From: Sambucus nigra
Lineage: Eukaryota > Streptophyta > Magnoliopsida > Dipsacales > Adoxaceae
Reading direction: 5' to 3'
DNA: 64,000 bases
NCBI GenBank assembly: GCA_949130495.1
Contig: OX422211.1
Location: forward strand, 533,978,017-534,042,016
The stretch's first letter is position 1. Each line of letters starts with the position of its first letter. Both the position numbers and the translations under genes were made by a program. The notes under the pieces were generated by a model. The model was given only the letters and a program-made list of their open reading frames with translations, was not told where the DNA came from and ran no database searches. Positions 1-14,400 of this stretch are shown here, one piece after another.

Positions 1-2959
1 TTAAATTATAATTAAGGTGAACGGTTGGTTTATTCTTAGCATCACTGTCGCAAAATAAACTTTTCAATTTAAACACCCTAAATAATTAAGCTAAGTGTCA
101 AAACCATTTAAAACATTATTTCCATTTTACTAAATCCAATTATGAAAACCTTTAATAAGTAACAGTTTAAGATTCACACAATTATTAAGACTGAAATTAA
201 ACACCCATGCATTTAATCATACAGATAATCCAATACCAATCTTAAAACTACAAAGGAAAACCATCCTGATAGAAATTAAATCCCAAAGAGTAAAAATACT
301 AAAGATAAATGAACACAATCTCTGACAAATCCAACTGAATAAGGAAACGGGCGACACATGCCCTAACTAATCAAAACTAGAATGAGAGTAGATACAACAT
401 CAAGGTCGTCTAGGCAATATCATGTAACTCCCACATAAGCTGCAGTGCGTCTGGTTCAAAGAATCTACGCAAGACGCCCCTGTGGCTAGGCACCCGAAAT
501 ATATACATATATATATATATACAAGAGAAAAGAGATAATAGGAAACGGGTCAGATTCCGAGTGTAAAACAGTTTAAAAATAGTTTAGCAAGTATTTAAAA
601 CCCTTACCTGCTAATGCAACAACCATGTTAGTACGCGACACTCTCTTGAGAATTCTCACCTCTCATCTAGAGTGCACGCCTACCGTACTAATAAATGTCA
701 TCAATTTCCCTATCTTATTCTCCATAAGGTTTTATCATGTGAAAAGTGAGATTATAATATTTACATTAGGAAATCATTCTCTTCAAGATTTCTTACGTTA
801 TTTAAAACAACTCATTATCGTTATAAAGTTCCCGAACACTTATAATAAAGTTGAAGCATTTATTCATTACTTATCTACTTATACACACAGTAGAAAGTTC
901 CCATATAAATATACGTATACATATTAGTCACACATATAATATATACACTAACGGCACCCCACATAAGATCTATGGTGCTGGCATACTCTACTAGCAAGTC
1001 CCCATATCACACAAACTAAGGGAAATACTAGTTCAGAATCACTCTCGAACTGTATTAACACAAAACACAAACAAATGGATGCAAAGCATAGTTCCCAGTC
1101 CTAAGAGGTCAGTACATACCCACACGTCTTTTAGAACCATCTGACTATAACTCAGATAGCCTGTAATTAAGGATATTATCTTCTAGGGTACAAGTCGTTA
1201 TTCCCCCATAAAGGCCCAATCGAGATAAGACTGTCCCGACGCGAAAACCCTCGTGATAGCAAGTAGCTCGGGTACGAATTTTTACACAAATATATAATAT
1301 ATGCACAATCACACAGTCATATATATATAAATATTCACATTTCCAAATTAGGTGCGCTCACGACCCATAATTATAATCATCCGTTCTTAGCACATATTTC
1401 TCAATTATTTCGCATAACGGATTCGTCTCCTTTATTCTCATTTATAATTTATTTCATACTTACTTCTCATCTCTCGAAGTATTCTATCTCACTAAGTATA
1501 ATTTCAGTAGGTATACTCTCACTTACCTTATGGTATAAATCCTAATTACGATTATCTCACTCTCGTGATCTTCAGGGTAAACTTATCGTCCCAAATTCTT
1601 AAATAATTACACCTAAACAACTCCCAATAATTTTGTACTATTCTGGGTTCCTCGGATACTGGTTTTCCTCACTCAAATTAACCGTTCACTAAAATAGGGG
1701 TAAAATAGGAAATTTCATAAAAATTAGGAATCTCGCTCGAACCAGAATGGATCTCGCTCGAACGACTTCCACATGTCGCTCGAACTACTTCGCGCGACAT
1801 GGGCATCTCGCTCGAACGACTTCGCACGACATCGCGCGAACTGGACTGTTTCGTCTTTAACCTTAGGCAGTCTCATTTTTCACCATTTTTAAGCCTAAGA
1901 ACCTCTACAGTTTAACTCCCAATGTCTCCTCTTCAATCCCAATCAACAATCACATGATTATATATCATTCATGACCTCTTAGAATCATTAATTTCGTCAA
2001 AAATCATTAAGATTACATGAAATCCCCAAATTAATTCGTAAGAACCCTAGTTTCCAAATTTTCAATTAAAGAGTCCAACCAACCTCAATTAGTTCATCAA
2101 TATTATTTCAAATTTCATAATAAGACCTCTACATATGATCAAAATTCAGGCTACATAGATTCTCCCTACAGCACATGTGATTTTTCTTCCCAAAATAGAT
2201 AATTCTTTAAATAAAATATATGATTCTCATCCCTAGACTAACATGGAAGGAACATTAACTCGAAATCAGCAAGATAGATACTTGCCTAGAAATTATGTTT
2301 CTGATTTGTGGAAGAAAGTGGTGTGGTTGTGTTCCTCGTCGATTGATCTACAATTTGGCGGTGACGGCGGTGCAAACGGTGGAGTTCTTGGCCTAGAGCT
2401 CCTTGGAAATCTTCTCCTCTTCCTCTCCCATGGTTGTCTTTGGTTTTTGGTTATGTTAACCCTAGATGACAACCCCTAACATCTGATTTATCCTTTGTAA
2501 ATTCGTGGGTTTAATTACTCAAAAATATGAAATGTTCGAAACGCCCTCCCGGGATGCTTATTAGGCCTAAAAATGCCCCGAGACCCAAACTAAACCCCCG
2601 GGTACATTATTTTGACTATCTCGACCGTTTCGGACACATTGGAGCACTCAAAACGACCATACGAGTGACTTATAATTTATTCACTTTTAATAATCATAAT
2701 ATAGTCCTAATGCGACACAAGCGCGCCCCGACTTAAATTTCCAAAATTGTCATTTTATTCACTTGTGACAGCTTTTATAAAATCAATCTTATACATTACT
2801 TTACTCATGTAGTAATATTCGACAAATTTTTAATAATTATTAATTCTCGTCACGCTAGTAAATAATAAACAATTTTCCGAATTAATATTAAATTAATTTA
2901 TCTCAATTAAATTTAATACATCCCTAAATTTAAAAGCCACAAAAATACGGGGTATTACA
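1..2959 (-). repeat. Element A 3' LTR (first ~43 bases outside window)
   Basis: Aligns end to end with 7424-10366 with scattered substitutions. In element sense it starts at 2959 with TGTAATACCC. It carries a GCAAG/CTTGC hairpin (2269-2285), the shared 15-mer at 2609-2623 and a cluster of TCGCTCGAAC-type motifs at about 1730-1845. The ~100-codon and ~78-codon open frames at 625-927 and 2243-2479 are not treated as genes. Confidence 0.9.
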
Positions 2960-2975
2960 TACTTCCCCCTAATAA
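2960..2975 (-). other. Polypurine tract of element A
   Basis: The complement reads TATTAGGGGGAAGTA and lies directly against the 3' LTR at 2959. This is where plus-strand DNA synthesis would be primed. Confidence 0.8.
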
Positions 2976-4504
2976 CGGAATTTCGTCCCGAAATTCGGAA
3001 AATAAGGCCCACCTGGTAAAACAAATCTGGATACCTTATCAATACGCAAATTATCTACATAGTAAGGCGTTTTATTACTATCGCCCCTACCTCGCAGGAA
3101 GCTTGTTTAACACTGTCATTAAAGACACTTCACATTGTGGTCCTATCCGACATCATTCGCATAAGACATGCCTATATTTTATTAATTCCCATTATTTCAA
3201 TATCATTGGGAGGCCGCACCTCACTACATGACAACTACTCGGATTTCTAAACACAAAACTCCCATTCTGAGAGAAACCATAAGAACATCTGACCACTCTT
3301 GTTCGCCTAAAATAGTCGTGGAATTTTACCATGGTCATGAGACTAACTCAACCAATCCAAAATTCTGATTATCCGCCCAGCTCTTAACCTTCAGAGTGAG
3401 AAAGTTAAGGTTTTTCCCACATCAAAACCTCAATAAGCATCATGTTCACAATAAACAGGTACGCGTGCTCCCACAGAACTCTACCATTAGGTAATATCAT
3501 CCCCCAATTACCGTACTATACTCCACTTGCTAGTTATTACCATTGCGGAAGTGAAACGATCATAATGAATCCAAAATTACATTCACGCGGCTCCACTAAT
3601 CGTTAATCACCGTGCGCCTATTCCTCGGCTATGGGTGATACATCCTGCTCAAAACGAAATGTTACTCCCGCTTCTTCCCAAAATCCCCTATTGAAGGTGG
3701 GATTTAAATATCTCATCCCGATTCAAAATAATTCCGTGTAGGACCACGTACCGGCGCGATCCTTCCTCGCAAAGGAAGACCGAGGAACGCTAGTTAATAT
3801 TGTATGTCACCCCAAAGGAATATCAATCACTTCCTTCTTGGGCGACTTGTTCCACTTGCTCGGATGAACCCTCGATCTTGCCTTGAGGATGGCAACCCAT
3901 CCAGGAAACTTTACCGACTTTACCGGCCCTTTCCATTACAGGAATTGTCAATAGCCCCATAATTTCTCTGGTTGATCCTCTTATTCCAACCGATCTCTAT
4001 CTATGAGTGGTGCATGCAGAGACTCCTCACTATGTCCCGCTAAACATCGAATTTTACTTGAAATGTCTCACATTAAGTGACACTTAATACTCCTCTTCTT
4101 TCCTTGGCGCATTATCGAAAGTTCCGACCCGTGTACTTTTCTCCACAATGTGCACTCCTGGATTTTTTTATACCATACTAACATCGTCACTCTTTGTATG
4201 CGCAAGTCGTTCTCACATTTGACTAATTACAACTCCACTCCGAGTGTCCTCCATAATAATTAAATTCTACCCTTCTCAAGGAATATTCCTTTCAAATGGC
4301 TTCCCACAATCTTCCGACCAAATTCGGGTGTGCTAATCTAATCGCACACGTATATATGGATTATCGTCCCTCATGCGATGCTTAATCCACTCTACCACTT
4401 CCACCTCGTTATGCTAGTCCCACAAACATATATCCCACACATCCATTCCCACGTCCATTCAAGTCGGACGATTCTAACATCAGCTAACCAGGATGCCCAC
4501 ATTT

Positions 4505-6100
4505 TGTAACACCCCGACCGCCCGGGGAGAGCGAGCGGAGCGCTACTCAACGATAAAACTAACCAAATCTCCAATGAAATAAGGTATAGAGTATCTAAAT
4601 CCAACAATAACAAAAGAGAAACTACAAATCTCCAATCTCTTCAGATAAGTACAACAATTCTCTCGAATAAGTACAATAACTAAAATAAATCACTAATGCT
4701 CTGTACATCAAAATAAATACAAGTCTTCTTTTGTTGTATTAAAAATTTTCTCCAGATAATCCACACTAAAAATCATCCCAACTCTTTATTTCCCTTGTGT
4801 TCCGAATGCGGTTACAACACTTGGGTACTCTCAATCACCTTAGAAATCGAAATTTTAAATTCTCCTTATAATCGTTCCACTCCTCAACTCGTGGTAATAA
4901 AACCTTTTAATGCTTTCTTAACACACAATCGGCTCCACTGGCCTTAAATCATAACTCAACTTCCAACTTACAGATATAATTACCTACTCCTATTACGACT
5001 GAGGTACCAAACTCATGGACTAATGACCGAACATCTCCCTATTTCCAACCTTACGCTAAGTTTCATGCATGGGATGTCTCGCAAAGCGAAATCCAAACAA
5101 GGAACCCCCCCGATACACTACTACCTAGCATTGTCGGTTATCGAAATCCATTAGGCCCTCCATCCATAGCATGCACCCCTTTATTCTGTCTCTTGACAGA
5201 AAAATTACATCTCTTCCCGTAATTATACTTAAAAACGAACATTTTGCCAATTGTACAATCATTCAATATTGGTGGTAATCGCACTCCATAAACCTCGAAT
5301 ACATACGCTCGGGGATCTCGAAATCTTGTCCCCAAACATATGGGTCCAACTCTTAACTCTCACATCTCTAAATGATAGATATCAATGCGCTCTTCCTATC
5401 ACCAAGTCTTGAGCACTAAACATCATAATGAGTTAAATTTTTTCGCTCAACAGTAAACCTAATACATACTGAATCATAACAACAAAGTCCTTACACGCAT
5501 CGGGATCGAATATCTTGAGTCCACTATTCCCTTCGAAGTCTCTAAAATAGATAATATAAGTGCGAGTCTGACCCTTTCGCAGGTGAGGACTAGCCAAAAT
5601 AAAAACATGCTACACTAATGCAACAATTTTGATAGACTTGCAATAACTGCCTACTACCGTACTAACCATTACTACAAAGTTGAAATCAAGACAATACCAT
5701 ATTCGTATATCAAATCACTAAAATGAGTGATCTCAATAAAGTAATAACACTATTAATATATCCATTCATCCTCCGCGGATAGCACTAAGGATAATCCCGC
5801 TACACTAGGAAGAATATTCACATAATAATAATGTTTATAGTTATACACATTAAACTCATCTCACATGTTAATCTAGCAATGAACAAAGAAGTAGTGACTC
5901 ACTGGGGTCACATAAAACATGCCTCATCTGTCGAGGATAAAACTCATACTTCTACCTCACCAATTGTGTTGACTGCACAGATGGTCCCCGGACGTGACAC
6001 ACCTGTCTAAACCAAAATAAAACTACTTTAATCGTTGTCCCTTATTGGACACCATACTCTTGTCCCCTATACTCGCTTCGGGAAAAATATTTTAGCATGT
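4505..6100 (-). repeat. Possible LTR fragment related to element H
   Basis: On the minus strand an LTR-like end, GGTGTTACA, falls at 4505. The complement of about 5040-5150 matches 63421-63520 and 63567-63690, including the run around TTTCGCTTTGCGAGACA. A weaker match is seen around 5890-5960 versus 62910-62945. It may be a truncated LTR inserted in element A, or element A's interior may be built from related sequence. The left edge is the clearer one. Confidence 0.4.
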
Positions 6101-7366
6101 GTGATTTCACTCTTCACAGAATACCTCGATACTTAATCCACTTATCACCTATCGTACTAACCATATTAGGATTTTCCTTCTCTCGAACTTTGGTAGACTC
6201 GATTTCTGATGGCTACCCCTTCGTTCCCTTAGCCTTGTTGGCCCTAAAGAACATGTTACAGACTACAATAGTCCTTACTGAATCTACCCTCGGTTGGTAA
6301 GAATTCAGCTATTCGAATCCTTCAAATGGGTCCCCTGATGTGTATCCACACCCCCTTGTGGTGCTACACTACCACTGTTGTATCTAGTCTTATTCTTGAC
6401 TAAATTCATCGATTCTTTTAACTTCCCACACAAAGAAGCATTATCATCTCCATTGACAAAGTACGACATTATCAACCTCTTAATCGACCATCCAGCAGAA
6501 CTCCCTTTTTAAGTGTTATTAATTATTATTACGAGTCGATCTCCCACTTGGAGTTCTCTCCTCCATTTGTATCTACATCTTCCGATACAAGATTCTCTAA
6601 TGGTTCCTATTCATATCCACAAATGGACCTGTGTCAGGAACTCCTGTGATGAGTTCAGGACAATGTTCACATCTTATTCTGAGCATCTGATAAAGGAACA
6701 TGTAGTTAAACTGTACCTAAGATTCTCCTATAGGCATAGCATTCCACTTCTAAAAGTAGTGGCTGACTCCTACCATGATAACTTTATTCTTACAAGTCAA
6801 GAAAAAAATTTCTCCAAATTTCCACTTTCAGTTAGCCACACTCCGTCCTATGTCCAAACCTTCGGATACTTTACCTCCTCTGGCTAATAAACGCGATTTT
6901 TGCATTTCTAAAATTCCGAAAATTCCCACTGACAGCTCTCTTTAATGTTTCGTCTGACTTTTTCCCAGTTATACTACGTTGGGTGAGTTTACTCTCGCAC
7001 CTCTTTCAACTATAGCAGCACTTGAAAATCATGGGTTGCGCCCTAGCCGTATTTAAAGTCCTAGCTTCTCGTGCCATAATAGAGGTGACCTTGACTATGG
7101 TCATCATCCTCGAATATACTTTACAACCTCAATTAAGCCCCTTTTCTCCTGATGTCCGCTTACCGGCCCTTGTCAAACATCCTTCATTATTCAGCACATG
7201 CACACATCCGAACACAATTAGAATTCATTAATATACATACGTTATAGTAGGAGAACGGAATCTCACCATAAAAATCAACAATCCAAAACTTAGGGCTCTA
7301 TATCAAACAAAGCAACGCTGGAAGCATAATAAGCCGCACAGATCGTAAAGGACACTAGAACTTGAT

Positions 7367-7378
7367 GCTCTGATACCA
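7367..7378 (-). other. Primer-binding site of element A
   Basis: The complement is TGGTATCAGAGC, a perfect match to the usual plant initiator-Met tRNA primer-binding site, two bases inside the 5' LTR boundary at 7381. It fixes the orientation of element A. Confidence 0.92.
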
Positions 7379-7380
7379 CC

Positions 7381-10366
7381 TGTAACACCCCGCCTAATTA
7401 AATACCGGGTGATCAGTCCTTTATTAAATTATAATCAAGGTGAACGGTTGGTTCATCCTTAGCATCACTGTCGCAAAATAAACTTTCCAATTTAAATACC
7501 CTAAATAATTAAGCTAAGTGTCAAAACCATTTAAAACATTATTTCCATTTTATTAAATCCAATTATGAAAACCTTTAATAAGTAACAGTTTAAGATTCAC
7601 ATAATTATTAAGACTGGAATTAAACACCCATGCATTTAATCATACAGATAATCCAATACAATTTTTAAAACTACAAAGGAAAACCATCCTGATAGAAATT
7701 AAATCCCAAAGAGTAAAAATACTAAAGATAAATGAACACAATCTCTGACAAATCCAACTGAATAAGGAAACGGGCGACACATTCCCTAACTAATCAGAAC
7801 TAAAATGAGAGTAGATACAACATCGAGGTCGTCTAGGCAATGTCCTGCAACTCCCACATAAGCTGTAGTGCGTCCGGTCCAAAGAATCTACGCAAGACGC
7901 CCCTGTGGCTAGGCACCCGAAATATATACATATATATACAAGAGAAAAGAGATAACAGGAAACTGGTCAGAGTTCGAGTGTAAAACAGTTTAAAAATAGT
8001 TTAGCAAGTATTTAAAATGCTTACCTGCTAATGCAACAACCATGTTAGTACGCGACACTCTCTTGAGAATTCTCACCTCTCATCTAGAGCGCACGCCTAC
8101 TGTACTAATAAATCTCATCAATTTCCCTATCTTATTCTCCATAAGGTTTTATCATGTGAAAAGTGAGATTATAATATTTACATTAGGAAATCATTCTCTT
8201 CAAGATTTCTTACGTTATTTAAAACAACTCATTATCTTTATAAAGTTCCCGAACACTTATAATAAAGTTGAAGCATTTATTCATTACTTATCTACTTATA
8301 CACACAGTAGAAAGTTCCCAGGTAAATATACGTATACATATTAGTCACACATATAATACATACACTAACGGCACCCCACATAAGATCTATGGTGCTGGCA
8401 TACTCTGCTATCAAGTCCCCGTATCACACAAACTAAGGGAAATACTAGTTCAGAATCACTCTCGAACTGTATTAACACAAAACACAAACAAATGGAGGCG
8501 AAGCATAGTTCCCAGTCCTAAGAGGTCAGTACATACCCACACGTCTCTTTGGACCATCTGACTATAACTCAAACAGCCTGTAATCAAGGATACTATCTTC
8601 TAGGGTACAAGTCGTTATCCCCCATAAAGGCTCAATCGAGATAAGACTGTCCCGGCACAGAAACCCCCGTGATAGCAAGTAGCTCGGGTATGATTTTTTA
8701 CACAAATATATAATATATGCACAATCACACAGTCATATATATATAAATATTCACATTTCCAAATTAGGTGCGCTCACGACCCATAATTATAATCATCCGT
8801 TCTTAGCACATATTACTCAATTAGTTTGCATAACGGATTCGTCTCCTTTATAATTTATTTCATACTTACTTCTCATCTCTCGAAGTATTCTATCTCACTA
8901 AGTATAATTTCAGTAGGTATACTCTCACTTACCTTATGGTATAAATCCTAATTACGGTTTTTATCACTCTCGTGATCTTCAGGGTAAACTTATCGTCCCA
9001 AATTCTTAAATAATTACACCTAAACAACTCCCAATAATTTTGTACTATTCTGGGTTCCTCGGATACTGGTTTTCCTCACTCAAATTAACCGTTCACTAAA
9101 ATAGGGGTAAAATAGGAAATTTCATAAAAAATAGGAATCTCGCTCGAACCAGAATGGATCTTGATCGAACGACTTCCACGTGTCGCTCGAACTACTTCGC
9201 GCGACATGGGCATCTCGCTCGAACGACTTCGCGCGACATCGCGGGAACTGGACTGTTTCGTCTTCGACCTTAGGCAGTCTCGTTTTCCACCATTTTTAAG
9301 CCTAAGAACCTCTACAGTTTAACTCCCAATGTCTCCTCTTCAATCCCAATCAACAATGACATGATTATATATCATTCATGACCTCCTAGAATCATTAATT
9401 TTGTCAAAAATCATTAAGATTACATGAAATCCCCAAATTAATTCATAAGAACCCTAGTTTCCAAATTTTCAATTAAAGAGTCTAACCAACCTCAATTTGT
9501 TCATCAATATTATTTCAAATTTCGTGATAAGACCTCTACATATGATCAAAATTCAAGCTACATAGATTCTCCCTACAACACATGCAATTTTTCTTCCCAA
9601 AACAAATAATTCTTCAAATAAAATATATGATTCTCATCCCTAGACTAACATGGAAGGAACATTAACTGGAAATCAGCAAGATAGATACTTGCCTGGAAAT
9701 TTTGTTTCTGATTTGCGGAAGAAAGTGGTGTGGTTGTGTTCCTCGTCGCGTGATCTACAATTTGGCGGTGACGGCGGTGCAAACGATGGAGTTCTTGGCC
9801 TAGAACTCCTTGGAAAGCTTCTCATCTTCCTCTCCCATGTCCGTCTTTGGTTTTTGGTTATGTTAACCCTAGATGACAACCCCTAACATATGATTTATCC
9901 TTTGTAAATTCGTGGGTTGAATTACCCAAAAATATGAAATGTCCGAAACGCCCTCTCGGGATGCTTATTAGGCCTAAAAACGCCCCAAGACCCAAACTAA
10001 ACCCCCGGGTACATTATTTTGACTATCTCGATCATTTCGGAAACATTGGTGCAATTAAAATGACCATACGAGTGACTTATAATTTATTCACTTTTAATAA
10101 TCATAATATAGTCCTGACGCGATACTGGCGCGTCCCGACTTAAATTTCCAAAATTGCCATTTTATTCACTTGTGACAACTTTTATAAAATCAATCTTATA
10201 CATTACTTTACTCATGTAGTAATATTCAACAAATTTTCAATAATTACTAACTCTCATCACGCTAGTAAATAATAAACAATTTTTCGAATTAATATTGAAT
10301 TAATTTATCTCAATTAAATTTAATATATCCCTAAATTTAAAAGCCACAAAAATACTGGGTATTACA
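7381..10366 (-). repeat. Element A 5' LTR
   Basis: 2,986 bp, bounded by TGTAACACCC at 7381 and ATTACA at 10366 on plus. It is the complete partner of 1-2959. It holds the hairpin at 9676-9692, the 15-mer at 10016-10030 and the TCGCTCGAAC-type cluster at about 9137-9250. Confidence 0.92.
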
Positions 10367-10437
10367 TATTATTGATCTCTTAATTTGGAATCTTGATATA
10401 GTATAATATATCTTATGATGGGCCATGACTGTAGAAA

Positions 10438-11462
10438 ATGACCAAGACAAGATCAACTGCGAGACCTAATGATTCAAATATGGAAGGACTGGAAGTTGCA
10501 TACAAGGCGATTGAGAGTCTAGCAAGGTTTGTGGAGCATCAGGTGAATAATAGAGAACGAAGGAATCTTGAACTAACTAGTTGTCCTATTGAACAGTTCA
10601 AGATTGAATCCGCCTTCTTTTAAAGGTCTGAAGCATAAAGTTGGGTGATGCGGATGGAAAAGATTCTTGATGTTCTTAAGTGTATCGATTAACAAAAGGT
10701 TTCATTTGCAACGTTTATATTAGAAAGCGAAGCCAAAAATTGGTGGATAATGACAAAGAGAATACAAGAGGAGAGGAATACTTACATAGGTTGGAATGAC
10801 TTCTTAGTGATCGTTTATGAGAAATATTTCCCTGAAATGGTGAAAGATGAAATGGCAGCTGAGTTCATAGGTCTAGTGTAAGGGAGTATGGCGATTTGTC
10901 AATATGAGGAAAAGTTTACCGATTTATCCCGTTTTGCACCGTATGTTGTGATAATTGATGTTTTAAAAGATAAAAAGTTTGAACATGGGTTAAGGTTGAG
11001 TATTCGTAGTCGAATTTCCATCCGAAAGTTGACATCGTATAGTGACGATGTGGCTAAAGTTATGATAGCTGAAAGGGATGGCGAGGTGTACAATTGAATT
11101 AGAGATGGTCAAAGGAAGTTTGAGAACAAATAGGGAAGAGCCAAATTTATAGAAATAATTTTAGGATTACATCCAATGTTGTGGGAGATAGTGATAACAA
11201 ACGGTTTAATAATAAGATATGTCAACAATGTGGGAAGATGCATAGAGGACGACCTTGTTACAAGGATACGGGAGCTTATTTTAGATGTGGACAGAATGGA
11301 CATCAAATAAAAGACTTCCCAACCCCAGGAAGGAACCCGATACAACCTTTAGGTGAAAATAAGGACCAAGGTAGACAGGGTAGAGTTTTTGCACTTTCTG
11401 ATACCCAAGATTCTGATGCAGTAGTGTCAGGTACACTTTGTATATGTCCACAACCTTTTTAA
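10438..11462 (+). pseudogene. gag: Element B gag (nucleocapsid precursor), broken
   Basis: Structural protein that would package element RNA in cytoplasmic particles. The likely start is the ATG at 10438 (MTKTRSTARP). Gag-like sequence continues in several frames through about 10740-11093, including NWWI and the EEKFTDLSRFAP region typical of the retrotransposon gag domain. A C-terminal zinc-binding region lies at 11219-11320. It has a CQQCG...C cluster, and then a knuckle in which the expected first cysteine reads Tyr and the last reads Phe (YFRCGQNGHQIKDF). Stops and frame changes separate the pieces. The broken knuckle and frames mean no functional product. Confidence 0.75.
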
Positions 11463-14400
11463 GTTTTAATTGATCCTCGTTCTACCCATTCATTTATGTC
11501 TGTGCATTTTGTTAATTGCTTTCCTAATATGCTCAAACCCTTGAATCATAGCATGCACGCTTCTACTCCTTTGGGTGAGTTATTGATGGGAACATTAGTA
11601 TATAAGTCTTGCACTATAGATGTTAGCAGTCATAATCTATTCGTTGATTTGATAGTTTTTGACATAAGAGACTTTGAAGTCATTTTGGGGATGGATTGGT
11701 TAGCATCGTATCATGCTAAGGTATATTATTTTGAGAACAGAGTTACTTTCCAAATTCCTAACCAACCAGAATTCACTTTTAAGGGACTGGCATCCCATCT
11801 CCCATGTGTATTATCTCTGCAATGCAAGCTTGTAATTTTCTTAAGAAGGGATGCCCAGGATTCATTACAAGTGTTATTGATTTGAAAATAAAAGATCCTA
11901 GTTTAGAATATATTCCTATAGCTAAAAAAATTTCACATGTTTTTCCAGATGATTTAGCCAGTCTTCCTCCTAATAGAGAAATAGAGTTTACGATTGACCT
12001 TATTCCTGGAACTACACCAATCTCGAAAACACCTTATCGTATGGAACCTTTAGAATTAAGGGAAGTAATTTTCAATTACAAGATCTATTAGACAAGGGTT
12101 TTATTAGACCAAGTGTATCCCCTTGGGGTTCTCCAGTGTTATTTGTTAAAAAAAAAGGATGGGACAATGAGGTTATGTATAGATTATCCTTAACTAAACA
12201 AGGTAACCATTAATAATAAATACCCCTTACCTCGTATATATGATTTGTTTGACCAACTTCAAGGTGCGCAAGTATTTTCAAAGATTGACCTTAAGTTAGT
12301 CTATCACCAATTGAAGATTAAGGAATAGGATATTTCAAAATCTACTTTTCATACTAGATATGGTCACTATGAATTTCCTATGATGCCATTTGGACTAACT
12401 AACGCACCAGGCGCTTTTATGGATATGATAAATAGGGTGTTTTGAAAATATTTGGATCAGTGTGTGGTTGTTTTCATTGATGACATCCTTATTTATTCCA
12501 AAAGTATTGAAGAACAGGAAACGAGTTTAGAGACGGTGTTAGAAATCATTAGGAAGGAGAAATTATATAAGAAACTAAAGAAGTGTGAGTTTGGTTGCCT
12601 AGCGTCTCTTGTTTAGGACATGTCATTTCCAAGGAGGGAGTGTCAGTTGACCTTCAAAAGATCAAAGTTATACTGGATTGGCCTAGACCAACTAATGTGA
12701 TGGAGTTTTGTAGTTTTCTTGGATTAGTAGGTTATTATCAAAGATTCATTGAAGAATTTTCTAGTATTGCTAGACCTCTATCTAGGTTAACCCAAAAGAA
12801 GGTGAAATATGAGTGGTTTGAGGAAGTTGAGAATAGTTTTCAAGAACTTAAGAATCGATTAGTAATTGACCGAATTTTGACTATTCCTTTCGGGACAGGG
12901 GGATTTGTGATTTATAGTGATGCTTCTAAAAATGGTTGGGATGTGTGCTAATGCAAAATGGAAAAGTATTATCTTATGACTCGAGACAGTTAAAACCACA
13001 TGAGTAAAATTATCCAAACCATGACCTAGAATTAGTAGATGTAATTTTTTCTCTTAAGATTTGGAGACATTATTTGTATGGTGATACATGTGAGATTTAT
13101 ACCAATCATAAGAGTCTAAAATATAAATTTACTCAGAAAGAGTTGAACGTGAGACAAATGAGGTGGTTAGAATTAATGAAGGATTGTGATTTAAATATTC
13201 ATTATCACCCAGGGAAAGGAAATATAGTATCTTATGCTTTAAGTACGAAGTCTACACTAAATTTAGCGTGTCATATTACAAGCCAGGACGAACTGTTGAA
13301 GGATTCGAGAAGTATGGAAATAAATGTACTTATATATAGTAAAGGAGGAATAGTCGCAAACTTACAAGTACAACCCATGTTAATGGAAATGATCAAAATT
13401 GCAAAAGTAAATGACACACAACTGAAGAAGATTAGAGAAGAAGTTATTGAAGGGAATAGGATTGAATTTGTGATACAAAATGATATATTGAGGTTTGGAA
13501 ATAAAGTGTGTGTTCCATGTGATGCCCAACTAAAGAGGCAAATTTTAGAGGAAACTCATTACTCAAGATTCACATTTCATCCTGGATGTACAAAAATTTA
13601 TAGGGATCTTCAAGACGTGTTTTAGTGGAATAACATGAAAAGGGAGATAGCAGAATTTGTATCTCAATGTTTGGTTTGTCAACAAGTAAAAGCTTAACAT
13701 CAGAAACCATCAAGATTACTACAACCCCTACCTATCCTTGAGTGGAAATGGGAACATATTACTATGGATTTTGTGATAAGTTTACAAAGGAGTTCAAGTG
13801 GTAATGATTCTATTTGGGTCATTTTTGATAGGTTAACTAAATCTTCTTATTTTTCTTGCTATTAAGATTACACCCATTCTTTAGAAAAGTTAGGTAAGTT
13901 GTACGTGCGAGAAATTATTAGGCTTCAGGGAACCCCAATTTCAATTATTTTTATCGTAACCCTAGATTTGTGTATCGCTTTTGGAAAAGTCTACAAGCAG
14001 CCATCGGAACACAATTGAATTTCAACATCGCTTTTCATCCTCAAAGAGATGGACAATCGGAGAGAACCATTCAAACCTTAGAGGATATGCTTAGGGCATG
14101 TGTACTTGATCTGAAGGGGAATTGGGATGATCATTTGCCGCTAGTAGAATTCGCATATAATAATAGTTATCAAGAAAGTATTCAAACGGATTCGTATGAG
14201 GAACTCTATGGTAGAAGGTATCGTTCCCCTACATGTTGGGTAGACGTTGGAGAAAGAAAATATTCGGACCAGAATTGATCCAGATCACAACAGAGAAAGT
14301 GAAATTGATGCAAGACCGACTTCTAATCGCTCAAAGACATCAAAAGTGTTATGTTTACAATCGCCGACAATAGTTGTTATTCCAGAGAGGATATTATGTG

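Larger units (their letters stand above)
2960..7380 (-). other. Element A interior, non-coding
   Basis: 4.4 kb between the LTRs. Open frames are short (up to 124 codons at 6513-6887 on plus) and none carries a zinc knuckle, protease, RT, RNase H or integrase signature. Part of it (about 4505-6100) resembles LTR sequence of element H on the opposite strand. Otherwise I see nothing identifiable. Confidence 0.6.
1..10366 (-). mobile_element. Element A: LARD-like LTR retrotransposon
   Basis: Two direct copies of a ~2.99 kb repeat (1-2959, cut by the window edge, and 7381-10366) flank a 4.4 kb interior. Orientation is minus: the complement of 7367-7378 is an initiator-Met-type primer-binding site beside the right copy, and a purine tract on the minus strand abuts the left copy. 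The LTRs begin TGTAATACCC and end GGTGTTACA in element sense. I found no gag, RT or integrase motif in the interior, which fits a large retrotransposon derivative (LARD) dependent on another element's proteins. The right flank is TATTA (10367-10371); its duplicate would lie left of the window. In about 270 aligned bases the LTRs differ at roughly 10 positions. Confidence 0.85.

Noticed and set aside
625..927. 100-codon plus-strand frame duplicated at 8042-8344
   Set aside because: Both copies lie in the two LTRs of element A, so duplication reflects the LTR pair, not a gene family. No motif, and it runs antisense to the element.
2243..2479. 78-codon frames at 2243-2479 and 9650-9886
   Set aside because: LTR sequence again; the frame spans the conserved hairpin and shows no protein signature.
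4392..4613. 73-codon minus-strand frame
   Set aside because: It crosses the LTR-like end at 4505 and has no motif.
6513..6887. Integrase C-terminal remnant in element A (complement near 6540-6600 reads RCRYKWRREL-VGD)
   Set aside because: The short resemblance to the VGD region is isolated and lies at the 5' end of the interior, the wrong place for an integrase tail; likely chance.
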